A DNA stretch of 36,574 nucleotides from Chara braunii (Eukaryota > Streptophyta > Charophyceae > Charales > Characeae). The notes beneath the pieces are model-generated. The model was not told the DNA's origin and did no database searches. It saw only the letters and a list, made by a program, of their open reading frames with translations. The stretch is taken from assembly GCA_003427395.1 (NCBI GenBank), contig BFEA01000037.1, positions 2,009,658 through 2,046,231 on the forward strand, written 5' to 3'. Made by a program: the position numbers and the translations under genes. Shown one piece after another: positions 1-9,653 of this stretch; positions within the stretch are counted from its first letter, which is position 1, and each line of letters opens with the position of its first letter.

Positions 1-118
1 TCGCCACCACAAACATGCACTCAAGCTACCTGGGTGGGTCTAATGTTGACCCTACACGGCCCTGCCAGGTGGGAGCAGCTTCCCTTCACCACGCTGCCCC
101 ACTTAACCCTAACTTCCA

Positions 119-162
119 GCCCTAACCCTAAGTGGTTAGCCCTTACCACTTAGGTTAGGGTT
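119..162. repeat. Imperfect hairpin built from CCCTAA-like repeats
   Basis: CCCTAACCCTAAGTGGT on the left pairs with ACCACTTAGGTTAGGG on the right, with one extra base in the left arm and a short loop around TAGCCCTT. The motif resembles telomeric CCCTAA repeats but is only a few units long. It lies in the internal leader of a minus-strand LTR element, close to its primer-binding site, so it may be a structured part of that element's RNA. This is inference from position only. Confidence 0.6.
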
Positions 163-200
163 ATGGCGGCAAAGTCAACTCTCGCCAGCAAGTAGAACCC

Positions 201-212
201 GCTCCGATACCA
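201..212 (-). other. tRNA-iMet-type primer-binding site of a second LTR retroelement
   Basis: The minus strand reads TGGTATCGGAGC, one base from the plant initiator-Met-tRNA primer-binding site TGGTATCAGAGC. One base separates it from TGTTACGATCC (plus strand from 214), which on the minus strand is an LTR end ...GGATCGTAACA. This is the expected 5' LTR / spacer / PBS order for an element transcribed leftward. Only about 200 bases of its internal region are in the window. The same 12-mer serves the large Ty3 element at 24844-24855. Confidence 0.65.
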
Positions 213-600
213 ATGTTACGATCCTGGCCAATTTCGAACTATACATTCATCAAAAAGTACAATGCCGTCCAATTGCAAAAAGAAATGAATGAACTTGAGA
301 GGAGAGAGAGGGAAACAAGAAGAAGAAGAAGTACGAAAGAAGAAGAAGATGATGTACTCCAGCATAGACCAAAGATAATGCTCTTCTTCTTCGCCAACCA
401 ATCTCCTCCTCCTCATCTCCTCCCCTCTTATTCAAACAAGAAATAACAATAATAATGTTGAATGTCTGAACCAGAATCAAAGTCCGAATCCCTCTTCTAC
501 TGCATGCACAACATGAGGTCCACCATAGCCATGGCCACCCTTCTCCTTCCTCTCACATGTAGGCCGAGGCTATGGCGAACTACTGAGGGCTGAACCCTCC

Positions 601-682
601 TGTCCAAAGGACAATCCAAAGCAGCTATGTCGCTGCCTTCCTGTGGAAAGGACAACGCAAAGCAGCTATGCCGCTGCTCATT
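601..682. repeat. 41-bp tandem duplication, two copies
   Basis: Copies 601-641 and 642-682 share TGTssAAAGGACAAyssAAAG and the core GCAGCTATGyCGCTGC, with a handful of substitutions. There is no coding sense in either strand. Confidence 0.65.
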
Positions 683-1976
683 AGGCCGCTATGCCTGTCT
701 CTGCCCCGAGCTTCCTTGGTGCGGCACTACCCCAACTAGGGCATTCCAGATGCAGCGCCTATCAAGGTAATGAAGATGGTGTCCACCATAGCCAGGTAGG
801 TACCTCGCCACTCTCCTCCTTGGTTCCCTTCCCCCGCCTCCTCCTACCGGTAGAGCTCCACCATAGCTAAGGTGGAAGCTCCCGGCTTCTTCCTCCCAGA
901 AGCGCTGTAGTAGCCAGCGCTCCTCCAGCCAGCGCTCCAGCAGTGTGTCGCCAGACTTGCACACTGAAGAATGAGGCCGGGCTCTTCCCTCGGCCTCTTG
1001 ATATAGCGGCCTGCTTGCCTCCTGGGCGGTGACTTCCAGGCCGCTAGGCCTCCCCAGCAACCGGTACCTCCTCCCTTTTGGAGGGAAACATCATTGCAGA
1101 CTCTGATATTGCCCGTACAGGCTCTAGACTCAGACTGGATGGACTGGTACCGGCCTAGACCTAGCCTACCACTACTGGGCCTAAAAATGCCAACTTTGTC
1201 TTCTTCTGCTCGGCCGTGAGTACCCGGCACATCTACTGCTACTGGGTGCGATACCGGCCTACCTGCTACTTGCGTGTTTTTCCGCTGCCGCGGACCTCGG
1301 GTTCAGCCGCCTGGGTCTTTTCCCCTGCTGCAACTCTCCATACCACGGCCACAGGTAAGTACCGGCCCTACGGGCCTGCCAAACAAGCAAGTACCCTTGC
1401 GGGTCACACACACACTCATGCGGACAAGCACTGAGACAGGCACGCAGGTCAACAAGCACGCACACATACAGACTTAGAAAACTCGGCAGAATGCAGGAAT
1501 CTCAGCAAGGCATCTATTCCATCGGCAGAACTTCAGACATCAGCAGTGTTCTCCATCTGTGTTATGGCGGGTCATTACATTAGTATTTGCCGCAGAAGAC
1601 CATGAAGTTGCATGAACATCTGTCATCTGCGTCTGTGACAAGGACACTTTGCACCCGTTCGGATGCCCATGTAATCGTGAGCACTTCGCTCTGAAACGAC
1701 CTCCTTCCGAGCTACTCCCCTCATCAAGTCCTGACCAACTCAAGTACATGTAGGCATTGTTATTAACTCGACATGCTCCATTGCTCATATTCTTTTCCTG
1801 TTTTCCAGCTGACAGGATCGTTGCTAGAAAGTAATNATGACTGCTCACGAGCCTCACACACTTCAGTCCAGCATAGCACCATCATAGCANCTTCACAGAC
1901 CTCGGTTATCATTTACCACCATCAGTGTGGAGATTATGTGGGGGTCTACTTCCACTATTGAGGGNAAAAAAACAGT

Positions 1977-2026
1977 CACCAAGCTGGTAAGGATGGATAA
2001 CTGCATCCATCCTTACCAGCTTGGTG
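1977..2026. repeat. Perfect 21-bp inverted repeat with 8-base loop
   Basis: The arm at 1977-1997 (CACCAAGCTGGTAAGGATGGA) is exactly complementary to 2006-2026, around the loop TAACTGCA. It lies immediately before a G-rich run (GTGTGGGGGT) and the LTR-like start TGTNAC at 2035. It could be a structured RNA element at the 3' end of a retroelement, a small fold-back element, or an assembly-generated inverted repeat, since Ns flank it on both sides. Confidence 0.85.
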
Positions 2027-2034
2027 TGGGGGTN

Positions 2035-2055
2035 TGTNACTATATCCTCCTGCCT
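2035..2055 (+). mobile_element. Possible start of an LTR (TGTNAC) after a G-rich polypurine-like tract
   Basis: GGTGTGGGGGTN precedes TGTNACTATATCC. A G-rich tract directly followed by TGT(T)AC is the usual layout at the 5' edge of a 3' LTR on the plus strand. Two Ns fall on the diagnostic bases and no partner LTR is in the window, so this is tentative. The LTR's extent rightward cannot be set. Confidence 0.3.
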
Positions 2056-2760
2056 TGCCCTTTCACTGTCTCTAAGAATTAGTGTTGTAAAGAGCATGTG
2101 TAACACTGTCCCTTCCCTTCTAGCCTTCCCTTCCATTTCTTGCCCTCCCTTCCTACTCGTTATTTTGCACGAGTAATATCCAGCAGTTACAGACCCCTTC
2201 TTCCTTGGTATGTAGAGTAAACATGGATGTCAACTGGGCTGCACCAATTACGTGGTTCAGAGATGGGTTTTCCACGCCAGCTAAGATTAATTCCCAGCAT
2301 TGGCAAACTAAACATAGACGTTTACCTGCATGCCTTGCTAAGATTCCCTCCAGAAAATACATCGAGTTAAAGAACTTATTTCCGTACAGGCTTCAGTGTC
2401 CCCACCAACATCACGGAGCCATCAAGAGTAGGGTCCCTCCCTTGGAGGATGCTCTTATCACCTCCAACAGTCAATCCCACCTGATTGTTTTAAAGAAAAA
2501 TGGGTCCATGATAGTCTTCTAGCATAAGAAAGTCAGTGGCAGCGCCTTGTGAGTCCCCGCAATGCTCACATGAGTCAAGGGAGACATTGTCACAGACTGT
2601 TTCTTCAAGCATTTGACTTCTCCTCTGAGATGGACATTAGTCAAACCTCGCAGCTTGCCTACGGCCTTACACATCGATAATCTCTCCCATTGTACCCCAC
2701 CATATGTAGCCATGCATGTAACATCGGATCACCACGAATGCTATGTTTCAAGTTTCCTGG

Positions 2761-2856
2761 TTCATGTCATCCATGCATTATCGGAATCTACTGGCTTCTT
2801 GGATCTGGTTCATGTCATCCATGCATTATCGGTATCTACTGGCTTCTTGGATTCGC
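2761..2856. repeat. 48-bp tandem duplication, two copies
   Basis: Copies 2761-2808 and 2809-2856 begin TTCATGTCATCCATGCATTA and differ at a few bases (for example CGGAATC versus CGGTATC). Because 48 is a multiple of three, both plus-strand frames stay open through it, which makes a spurious ORF look longer. Confidence 0.85.
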
Positions 2857-4237
2857 TATTGCGTCTGATCTCTCTCTGCAAGTGGAATGTGCCGCCCATC
2901 GCCCTTTCAACACATCTTCCACACTGTCGGTTACTTAGTTGCCAATCAATTCCACTATTATTCATTGGTTTTTCACTAGAAGTTTCTAGAACTGCCCTAA
3001 GGCTATTCATTCCCCCAAAACAGCGAAGGATCTATGTGACAGGAGACTTATTGTTTTCAAATGTCTGGCAGCTGTCCGCTGGCCTACCCATGCATTCGAG
3101 ATTGCATGTCACCGTCAGGCTAGAGGCATGAGGGAAAGATCGAGGCCTTTTCTTTCACCCGTTGCTGCTTTTGGTTTTCGCTGTTTTCTGTCAGCCCCTA
3201 CACGCTCGCATAACAACCTGTTTTTTTAAATGAAGTTCAGAAGAGAGGAAACGAATAGACCAGTACCTGTCCCTTGGCAATGGCCAATTCTCCGCGTCGA
3301 AAGGCAGAAAAGCTGACGCTCTTTGACCTTTTCCTCCCTTCTTCTCAGGGAATGAACCATGAAATCGACGTCGGACCAAAGGTGCAGTTGTGCCAGGGTT
3401 GTACAGTTGCACCACTGCAAGGGCACAATGGACTGACTGCCGGACGAGGGTGTGGGATGCCATTCACAGTAACTTCAGTGATAGTGCCTGCTACCGTAAT
3501 AATGTATGCAAGAATCGATTTAGACCAAGAAGATTCCCAATCAGTAGCTATTCGAAACGTGATTAAGGAACAACCGTTCCCTTCGTCCAATGCATCAGGA
3601 TTGCACGATCCTATGCTGTGTTGGTCGTTGATGTCACAAACCGACCGTCACGCCTTGCTGTTGTAGCATTTTCCCCGTGCTACGAACCATCCCCTATGAC
3701 TGGCGAGACCCTCACGTTCATTCGAGCCTCATTCCTCTCTCGATGGCGCATGTCACACGATGGCACGCATGCCTCACGAAGTCGTTCGAGAAAGAACCAT
3801 GCATGAGTGACTACGTTGATCAGCTTTCGAACGTTGCCTGGCTGCCGTAACCACAGAAATTGAATTGTGCTAGAATTAAGAGACGTGACCTGGATCCACA
3901 AACGACGGCCCGGGGTAGCGTTTTCTCAGATCGGTCTGCAGCAGCCTGCAGGTAAGAAAGAGAGGAGGAACGGAACATGTTTGGGAGGCTGCATGGCAAC
4001 GTCATTGCCACATCTAAAACGCCAAACAACTTCGCCGTCACAGTGCTGATTCACAAACATAACCAGCCGTGGGTTAGAGTTGACGCCTCGAAGGATCAGG
4101 TAAGGCATAACGTGTCAAGAACCCTTTTATGACATATAGATTAAAGATAGAAGGCAGTGAAGTAATCGGTAGTCGAGCTTTCATTCCGTGTAAAGCAATC
4201 GAAACTTCCGTTGCCGTGACTAGTCCGGAAGAGGCAA

Positions 4238-4317
<80 letters not shown>
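4238..4317. repeat. Compound (TC)n(AC)n microsatellite
   Basis: About 10 TC units pass directly into about 29 AC units. Compare the mirror-type arrangement (TC)n(TG)n at 8641-8719. Confidence 0.95.
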
Positions 4318-4321
<4 letters not shown>

Positions 4322-6478
4322 CACGCCCGCACGGGAGCGTGGATCCTTCTAAGTTAAAGACAAAGCCGTTGGGCACAAATAACCAGCGTCAGAAAGGGTC
4401 GAGGTGAGGGGAGAACGCCCATAAGGTGTTCCTCTGAAGTTTGTCAACGACTACTATTCTCATCCCCAAGGACGCTAGAACCGGTGAATTGATCAACCTT
4501 TTTCGATCTTCATTGGAGCAATCAACCGAAGAACAACTAGTTAATTAACCAAAACAATGAGAGTATTTGCTGAATAACTCGAACGGACGTCGGCACGGTG
4601 TTGACGGATCCGCCACCTAACAATCGAAATTGACACTCGATGAGTGCTGAAGTTTCCTCTGGCCTGAACATGTGGGACATTATAGGTTGTGGCCTTTGTG
4701 GGCCTTGTGGCGCCTGATTGACACTTAACAGTTGATTCCGTGACGGATGAGATGATCGCCGCTGTCACGCTGTTATCGGCTAAGAGATTGGAATGCATAA
4801 CATAACAAACGATTTATGCAACGGTTGAGTTATTTTTGTTGGTTACTGAATCCAATCAATAGCCTGAGTCCAGTACCGCAGTTTCGGTTGTTTGACTGAT
4901 CAATTTCGGCCGGTGGAATATTCGACCTATACACTCACTCCATCCGGAAATTTCGAGGATGACGACAACCGCTTGACTGCAGAAAACCGGATTCGCCGGC
5001 TAAAAAAGAACAGCGAGAAAAGAAATGAGACGCACTCGACCAGACGGCAAAGGACGGCAACGTATACATTTCGTATTAGCATTCCCATTTTATCAAAAGT
5101 AATATTCAGTAAACCTGTTAAGGGAAAGGAATACAACACTGGCTGTTGCCAGCGAAAGGACATAAATAGCATCACAGGGGTGGAGTAAGGAAGAAAATTG
5201 TTCAAGAAAAGGAGGCGTGTGCACTTTGAAATGATACGTGTCAACGACAACCCGTTACTCTCCACAGGCTACTCTACGCTTTCCTGTGTTTTATTGGGTC
5301 GTTATTCATCCTAAGAACCTCCGCCTATATAGTTTGCTAGCTACTACCGAGCTAACGAGACATCCGTCCGAAACGTCTGAATCAATGGATGAGTTCGTAT
5401 CACCTCTTAGGCCTTATTCTCGACGGCTGCCATTACCTGCCCCATATCTTCATCATAGACAACTTCGAGGGAAACAAACCGCACCTTTACGCTACCCGCT
5501 AACGACATCAAGCATTGCCTTAGGCCGATAACCCATTTCTGCCTGGCTAACATTGCCCAGCAAGGGCCTGGCGCGCGCGGAACGTTTAGTACTTGTAGAT
5601 GATGGCAGCTTTCCTAAGTAAGATCACGACGTGGCAGCGGCCAGCGAAGCTGATCGACGACCGACAAAAGCGCTGCTGCCTCCTGCTGGTGCTCGTTTAT
5701 CCGTTTCTTTCACGTTCCTGGCATTCGACAATACTCGTCTCCCGCATCGCTTTCGCCGATTTCGCTGGCCCAGATGATACACATCCAACATCCTCGTCGT
5801 CTTCCCCGCTAACCAGCTATACTGGTTACACTGGGGGCGCGTGAAGCACTCTTTTACCTGGCGTAGGCACGTTATGAACACTTAACGCAAGTTAACGGCT
5901 GGCGTTGTTTCCGGACACGAAGCAAGAAAGGAAGCAAAAAAAAAACAGGATCTGAAGTGCGGAGACGGCGTACATACGCAGGGGGGCTCAGAAGGATATG
6001 GTCGCTCTCAAACAAGGATATGCAGAAATTAAAAAAACACGATATGGGGTGATGCCTATGCACAAACAGACAAACAAGAGGTCCCGCGTAAATTGATGGC
6101 TGCAGTAGAAATTGGCCATCAACAACTCCACGCACCGAGGTGGTTGCTCGCACTTGCGAGTGAATGCATACAGAACAAATAGGCCACTAACACACGCAGG
6201 TGAGCGCGCGCGCGCACACACACACAAACGTGCACAAACACACCCGACAAAGCACGCACTACACGCGCTCACATCCACCCACAACTGGGTATACGGAATA
6301 CGGAGGAAGACGCGAGGGATAGAAGCCGAGGAAGCTGCCGCAATCGTAGAGAGAAAAAGGGATTTGCACAAGCTTAACCGCATAATCGTCCGTGATGCCC
6401 GCGCGGGTTCAAAGCATGTCCTACATATAGATCATATGCGCATCGGTACCTTGGTATGAAGACATTTGCGATAGGAAA

Positions 6479-6484
6479 ACGTAC
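6479..6484 (-). other. Putative 5' splice site (GTACGT)
   Basis: On the minus strand CCGAG is followed by GTACGTTTTCC, a good match to the eukaryotic donor consensus AG|GTRAGT. It falls exactly where the zinc-finger homology stops, between the proline and second cysteine of the CPxC motif. The reading frame continues past it without similarity to the family. Confidence 0.5.
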
Positions 6485-7026
6485 CTCGGACAGCGCCATC
6501 CCTTGTTCTTGCCACTAGCGGAAGTGGACATTACCAAACACCATGGGCTCTGGTTGAGCCGCGTCGCAATGCATCTGTGACACCATGGTCCGTGTTTTGC
6601 TCCACCTTCGCCCGCCGAAGCCCCGCATGGTATGAGCTGAGATCGAGGCCGCTTTTGCCTGCAGCAATGGCAATGCGTACCTGCTCCACGTGGAGCCGCG
6701 TGTCGAAGAGTCGCGGGATCGATGTACGCAACATGTGCGCCGACGGCAATTTTGCCACTCGGAACAGTAGCCTGAGCTTTCCGCGTGGTAGGAGCCATAC
6801 CTTCCGTGCTCCCTTTCCCGCGATGTCGCTGCTTTGTGTCTCTCCGCCTTCGCACGGCTGCTGGTCCTTTCAGACCTGGCGCCGTCTTCCTTCCCACGAT
6901 CGGTTCCGTTTTGACTCTCGGCTTCTTCGCTGCCCTTGAGGAGAACTGCCGATGCGCAGAATCGGTAGACGACGACTTCAAAACCCCGATAACGACTGAC
7001 GAAATGTCACCTGATGGTCCGTACAT
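6485..7026 (-). CDS. Exon of a CDCA7-like / 4CXXC_R1 zinc-finger protein (partial)
   Basis: About 180 codons are open from an ATG at 7026, which has an in-frame TGA two codons upstream, to a consensus donor. The coding bases end ...TGTCCGAG at 6485 and the intron begins GTACGT. The N-terminal half is basic (KKPR, RRRR, KQRHRGK), fitting a nuclear protein. The C-terminal half holds CHCCRQKRP, a PC, then GPWCHRC and GWRCPR. This matches the start of the 4CXXC_R1 zinc finger of CDCA7-type chromatin factors (CHQCRQKT ... CxxC ... WxCPxC). The expected continuation (C-R-G-x-C-N-C) must lie on the next exon, since the splice falls just after WRCP. I could not find that exon convincingly. The usual RYGE after the second CxxC is absent, so this may be a diverged paralogue or a pseudogene fragment. 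Family function (known): chromatin-associated regulators, some linked to HELLS/DDM1-type remodelling. Confidence 0.55.
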
Positions 7027-8054
7027 AGCTCAACAGTCACCCTGAAAGCAGTTCAGACGATCCATCGAGCTTTTCCACTAATCAAATGGCGTTCACGCGG
7101 CCAGACCTCGTTCACTCGCACGAGCAAAGTCGGGCAGTAAGAAGCGCTCTCTATATTCACAAGCCGACCAGCTTAGAACAGCTCTGGAAACCATGACAGA
7201 ACTTTCACCTAGTCGAGTATTTCCCGCGCCACTGCCTTCGTCGCACCGTTCTCACATCGCAACTGGATCCTTCAGCGTCAACGCACCTCTTCCATCACGC
7301 CCCGACGAGCGATCAGAGCGAAGGTGATAAATGGCATATCGATTCCGACGAAACGCACAACAAGAACCATTGACAACCCCAATCGCCAAAACAAGCGACC
7401 AAACTCACTGATCACCAAGTCGTTCGAGCAGAGTCGATTGCAATTGAACTTTTCCGTGGTGGAATCTCGGAGACGTATAAATTAGCACCAACCTCTACCA
7501 TATATATTCCAACCTTGTTCCTCGTTCCTTTCCTGCTGCTGCTGTTTCTCTTTTTCTCCTTCTACTCCTTCCTCTTCGCTGCGTTCCTCGTCTTAGCCTT
7601 TCTTCCTTTCTTACTCTTCTTTACGCAAGCTCTTGCCACGCACAGAATATCAACTACTTCTTTCCCTTATTGGCAAGCAGCCAAAGATACTCAAATCTGC
7701 CAACAGGACTACTACAACACGAGGCAACATCTCACCGAAAGTGAACATTCCATCAGTACCGAGCACATCCAAACTCGCCCCAACTTTCCCATGACGCCTT
7801 TCGCATCTCCCTGCTGGTCGATCTTCCTGCAGTGTACCTCCCACGTTTGCTTTGGGCATCCATCCCTCTTCCGTGGCCGTCTACGTTCTCTCTCTCTCTC
7901 TCTCTCATTCGCACTAGCTCGCTCTCGCCCCAGTGCGCAGTGGGTTAGATCTTTCGGTTAGATCTTTCCTAAAATAGCTCGCGTCTGAGACAGCGCTTCG
8001 ATCGGTCCCTTGGGATAGACTACTTCTCTTGCAGCACCCATCATTTTAACAAAT
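7027..8054. other. Upstream flank of the zinc-finger exon; no supportable gene
   Basis: The minus strand upstream of 7026 would hold the promoter or 5' UTR of the zinc-finger gene. CTGCTTTCAG near 7046 could be a 3' splice site for a 5' UTR intron. A plus-strand open frame from 7515 begins at TTG and its hydrophobic start is simply the translation of a CT-rich tract, so it is not called. There is a (TC)n run around 7889-7908. Confidence 0.4.
7476..7483 (+). promoter_or_regulatory. TATA-like motif TATAAATT
   Basis: A TATAAATT box is followed about 30 bases later by pyrimidine-rich sequence. It points rightward, away from the minus-strand zinc-finger exon. No convincing gene follows, so it may be fortuitous. 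Confidence 0.15.
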
Positions 8055-8310
8055 AATAATGATGTCGGGTTCAAGACCGGCTTTCCCTCCTCGTGATTCG
8101 CGCCAGTGTGCTGATTGGCCTGCAGTTGTGAGTCCGAAGGCCTCCAACCGGTCCGTGTCTGGACTCTACCAACTTCTGTGCCAATAATGATGTCGGGTTC
8201 AAGACCGGCTTTCCCTCCTCGTGATTCGCGCTAGTGTGCTGATTGGCCTGCAGTTGTGAGTCGGAAGGCCTCCAACCGGTCCGTGTCTGGACTCTACCAA
8301 CTTCTGTGCC
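8055..8310. repeat. 128-bp tandem duplication, nearly identical copies
   Basis: Copies 8055-8182 and 8183-8310 both begin AATAATGATGTCGGG and end CAACTTCTGTGCC. I see only two substitutions (CGCC/CGCT and GTCCG/GTCGG), so the duplication is young or homogenised. It holds no recognisable gene. Confidence 0.95.
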
Positions 8311-8640
8311 TCTCTGTACGCTCTACTGAACAGCGGCCAACCACACCGTATTGGAAGTGCAATCGGTCTCAACACCACTACACTCCCCACCAAACCAATA
8401 AACGGATCACAAGCTGGGAAAAATCTCTCACTTGCATGAAGGCGAACTTTCGTCAGAGGCACGAAAGGAAAGATGTCTTTCCACTCGCGATTCCCTTCAG
8501 AACGCCACAACCATCGTGGACCGGCTGGCTTGCCTGGTCCATCATCGTGCCTGACCAGTTCCCTAGTCCAACTCCCGATGATAGCCGATTCCCCCTATCG
8601 GATGTCGGCCTGCGTACGAAAGCAACCTCCATCCACCCGT

Positions 8641-8719
<79 letters not shown>
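8641..8719. repeat. Compound (TC)n(TG)n microsatellite
   Basis: About 7 TC units are followed by about 32 TG units. A stretch of alternating purine-pyrimidine of this length can adopt Z-DNA. Open frames crossing it are artefacts of the repeat. Confidence 0.95.
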
Positions 8720-8720
<1 letters not shown>

Positions 8721-9593
8721 TGTCTTTATGTGTGTTGGGGAGGGGGGTGGTGGATGGATGCGGTTACCACGGCTGCGACGATTTTGCCTTCAATTCATAA
8801 GAGGGGAAGTGGAGAACGCGGTCTCATTGCCGGGACGGGATGGTTGAACGGAACCGTGGCCGAGGAAGGGAGGGTAAAAAGCCCAGAAAGACGATGCGAA
8901 GCGTACCGGCTACACTATCGGGAGAAGAGTTTGCACTGAGGAAGTAGAGAGCCGTAGACAGCATAGGTGCAACGTGTAGAAGAAAAGAAAGCATACATAG
9001 CCGAAACAAGGCATATAATAGAATATCGGCGAATATTGAATTTCGCTACAACTCCACGTCCAAGACGCACGCAATCACTACTTGTTCAGACATCCCCTGG
9101 CCGTGGTACAACGGCTGCTATTTGCTAATCCTATTCGCTATTCCTGTTCGGCTACTGCTGCTGCTTCAGCTGTTGCAACGATTGCTATCATGACTCTATC
9201 GGCATCAACCTCGTTCGCAGTTCGCATCCTCTTTGTCGACGTTTCCTGCAACTGCAACAGACATTTGCTACGCCCCCTTCCTCTCCTTCGCACTTCTCTA
9301 ACCTTAACACCTTCTTTCTCCTGTCCCGAGTCAGAAATCTCAGCGTAGTCGATCGGCCAGAGACACTCCTCTGCCTGTGTGTCCAGGTGCACGAGTGCAC
9401 GCGAGTGCACTGTCATTTTTGCTAGAAGCGACTATAGAAAAGAGCATCGCGGGCACACGGGCCTCCCGTACACAGGCTTACCCACCCCGCCTTGCTGCGT
9501 GTCTCGCGGTCATCGATCGATGCCGTTCTCTCCCGTCTCCCTCTCCCTGTCCTGTGCTGCCATGATGTTGGGTTCCTACTGATGGATGTTTGT

Positions 9594-9653
9594 TTTCGGT
9601 AGGCATAGGGGAGAGATGGACGTTTCGGTAGGCATAGGGGGGTAGAGATGGAC
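9594..9653. repeat. 29-31-bp tandem duplication
   Basis: TTTCGGTAGGCATAGGG followed by GAGATGGAC occurs at 9594-9622 and again at 9623-9653 with a 2-base insertion. The second copy ends in GACCGAAACG, inverted relative to the TTTCGGT start. Confidence 0.75.

Larger units (their letters stand above)
214..2034 (-). mobile_element. Probable LTR or repeat sequence next to the PBS at 201-212; far end not defined
   Basis: The left edge at 214 is supported by the adjoining PBS and the canonical TG/CA terminus. No second copy of this LTR lies in the window, so the right boundary is unknown and the end given here is arbitrary. The stretch has no credible gene: open frames on both strands are short and low-complexity. 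It contains a 41-bp tandem duplication (601-682), three dispersed CCACCATAGC motifs near 522, 783 and 861, and single Ns from 1836 on that suggest a collapsed multicopy repeat. Confidence 0.35.
2056..6420. other. Stretch without a supportable gene
   Basis: Open frames here are short, overlap on both strands and lack recognisable domains. The longest (2613-3131, plus) owes part of its length to a 48-bp tandem duplication. Visible structure is limited to that duplication, a compound microsatellite at 4238-4317, and a GCGCGC/CACACA tract near 6206-6230. Part may be the intron of the zinc-finger gene whose exon ends at 6485. Confidence 0.5.

Noticed and set aside
2613-3131. 172-codon plus-strand frame with an internal repeat
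   Set aside because: The internal peptide repeat comes from a 48-bp DNA duplication whose length is a multiple of three. There is no domain or supporting context.
3226-3426. Minus-strand TTGCAG followed by a frame reading WCNC, as a candidate next exon of the 4CXXC_R1 gene
   Set aside because: After CNC the family's S-x-C-R and PTG motifs are missing, the preceding C-R-G is absent, and the implied intron would exceed 3 kb. CNC alone is likely chance.
7515-7961. 148-codon plus-strand frame with a hydrophobic, signal-peptide-like start
   Set aside because: The start is TTG and the hydrophobic residues are just the translation of a CT-rich tract. A (TC)n microsatellite lies inside.
8256-8939. 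227-codon plus-strand frame
   Set aside because: It owes its length to the (TG)n microsatellite (CVCVCV run) and lacks any domain.
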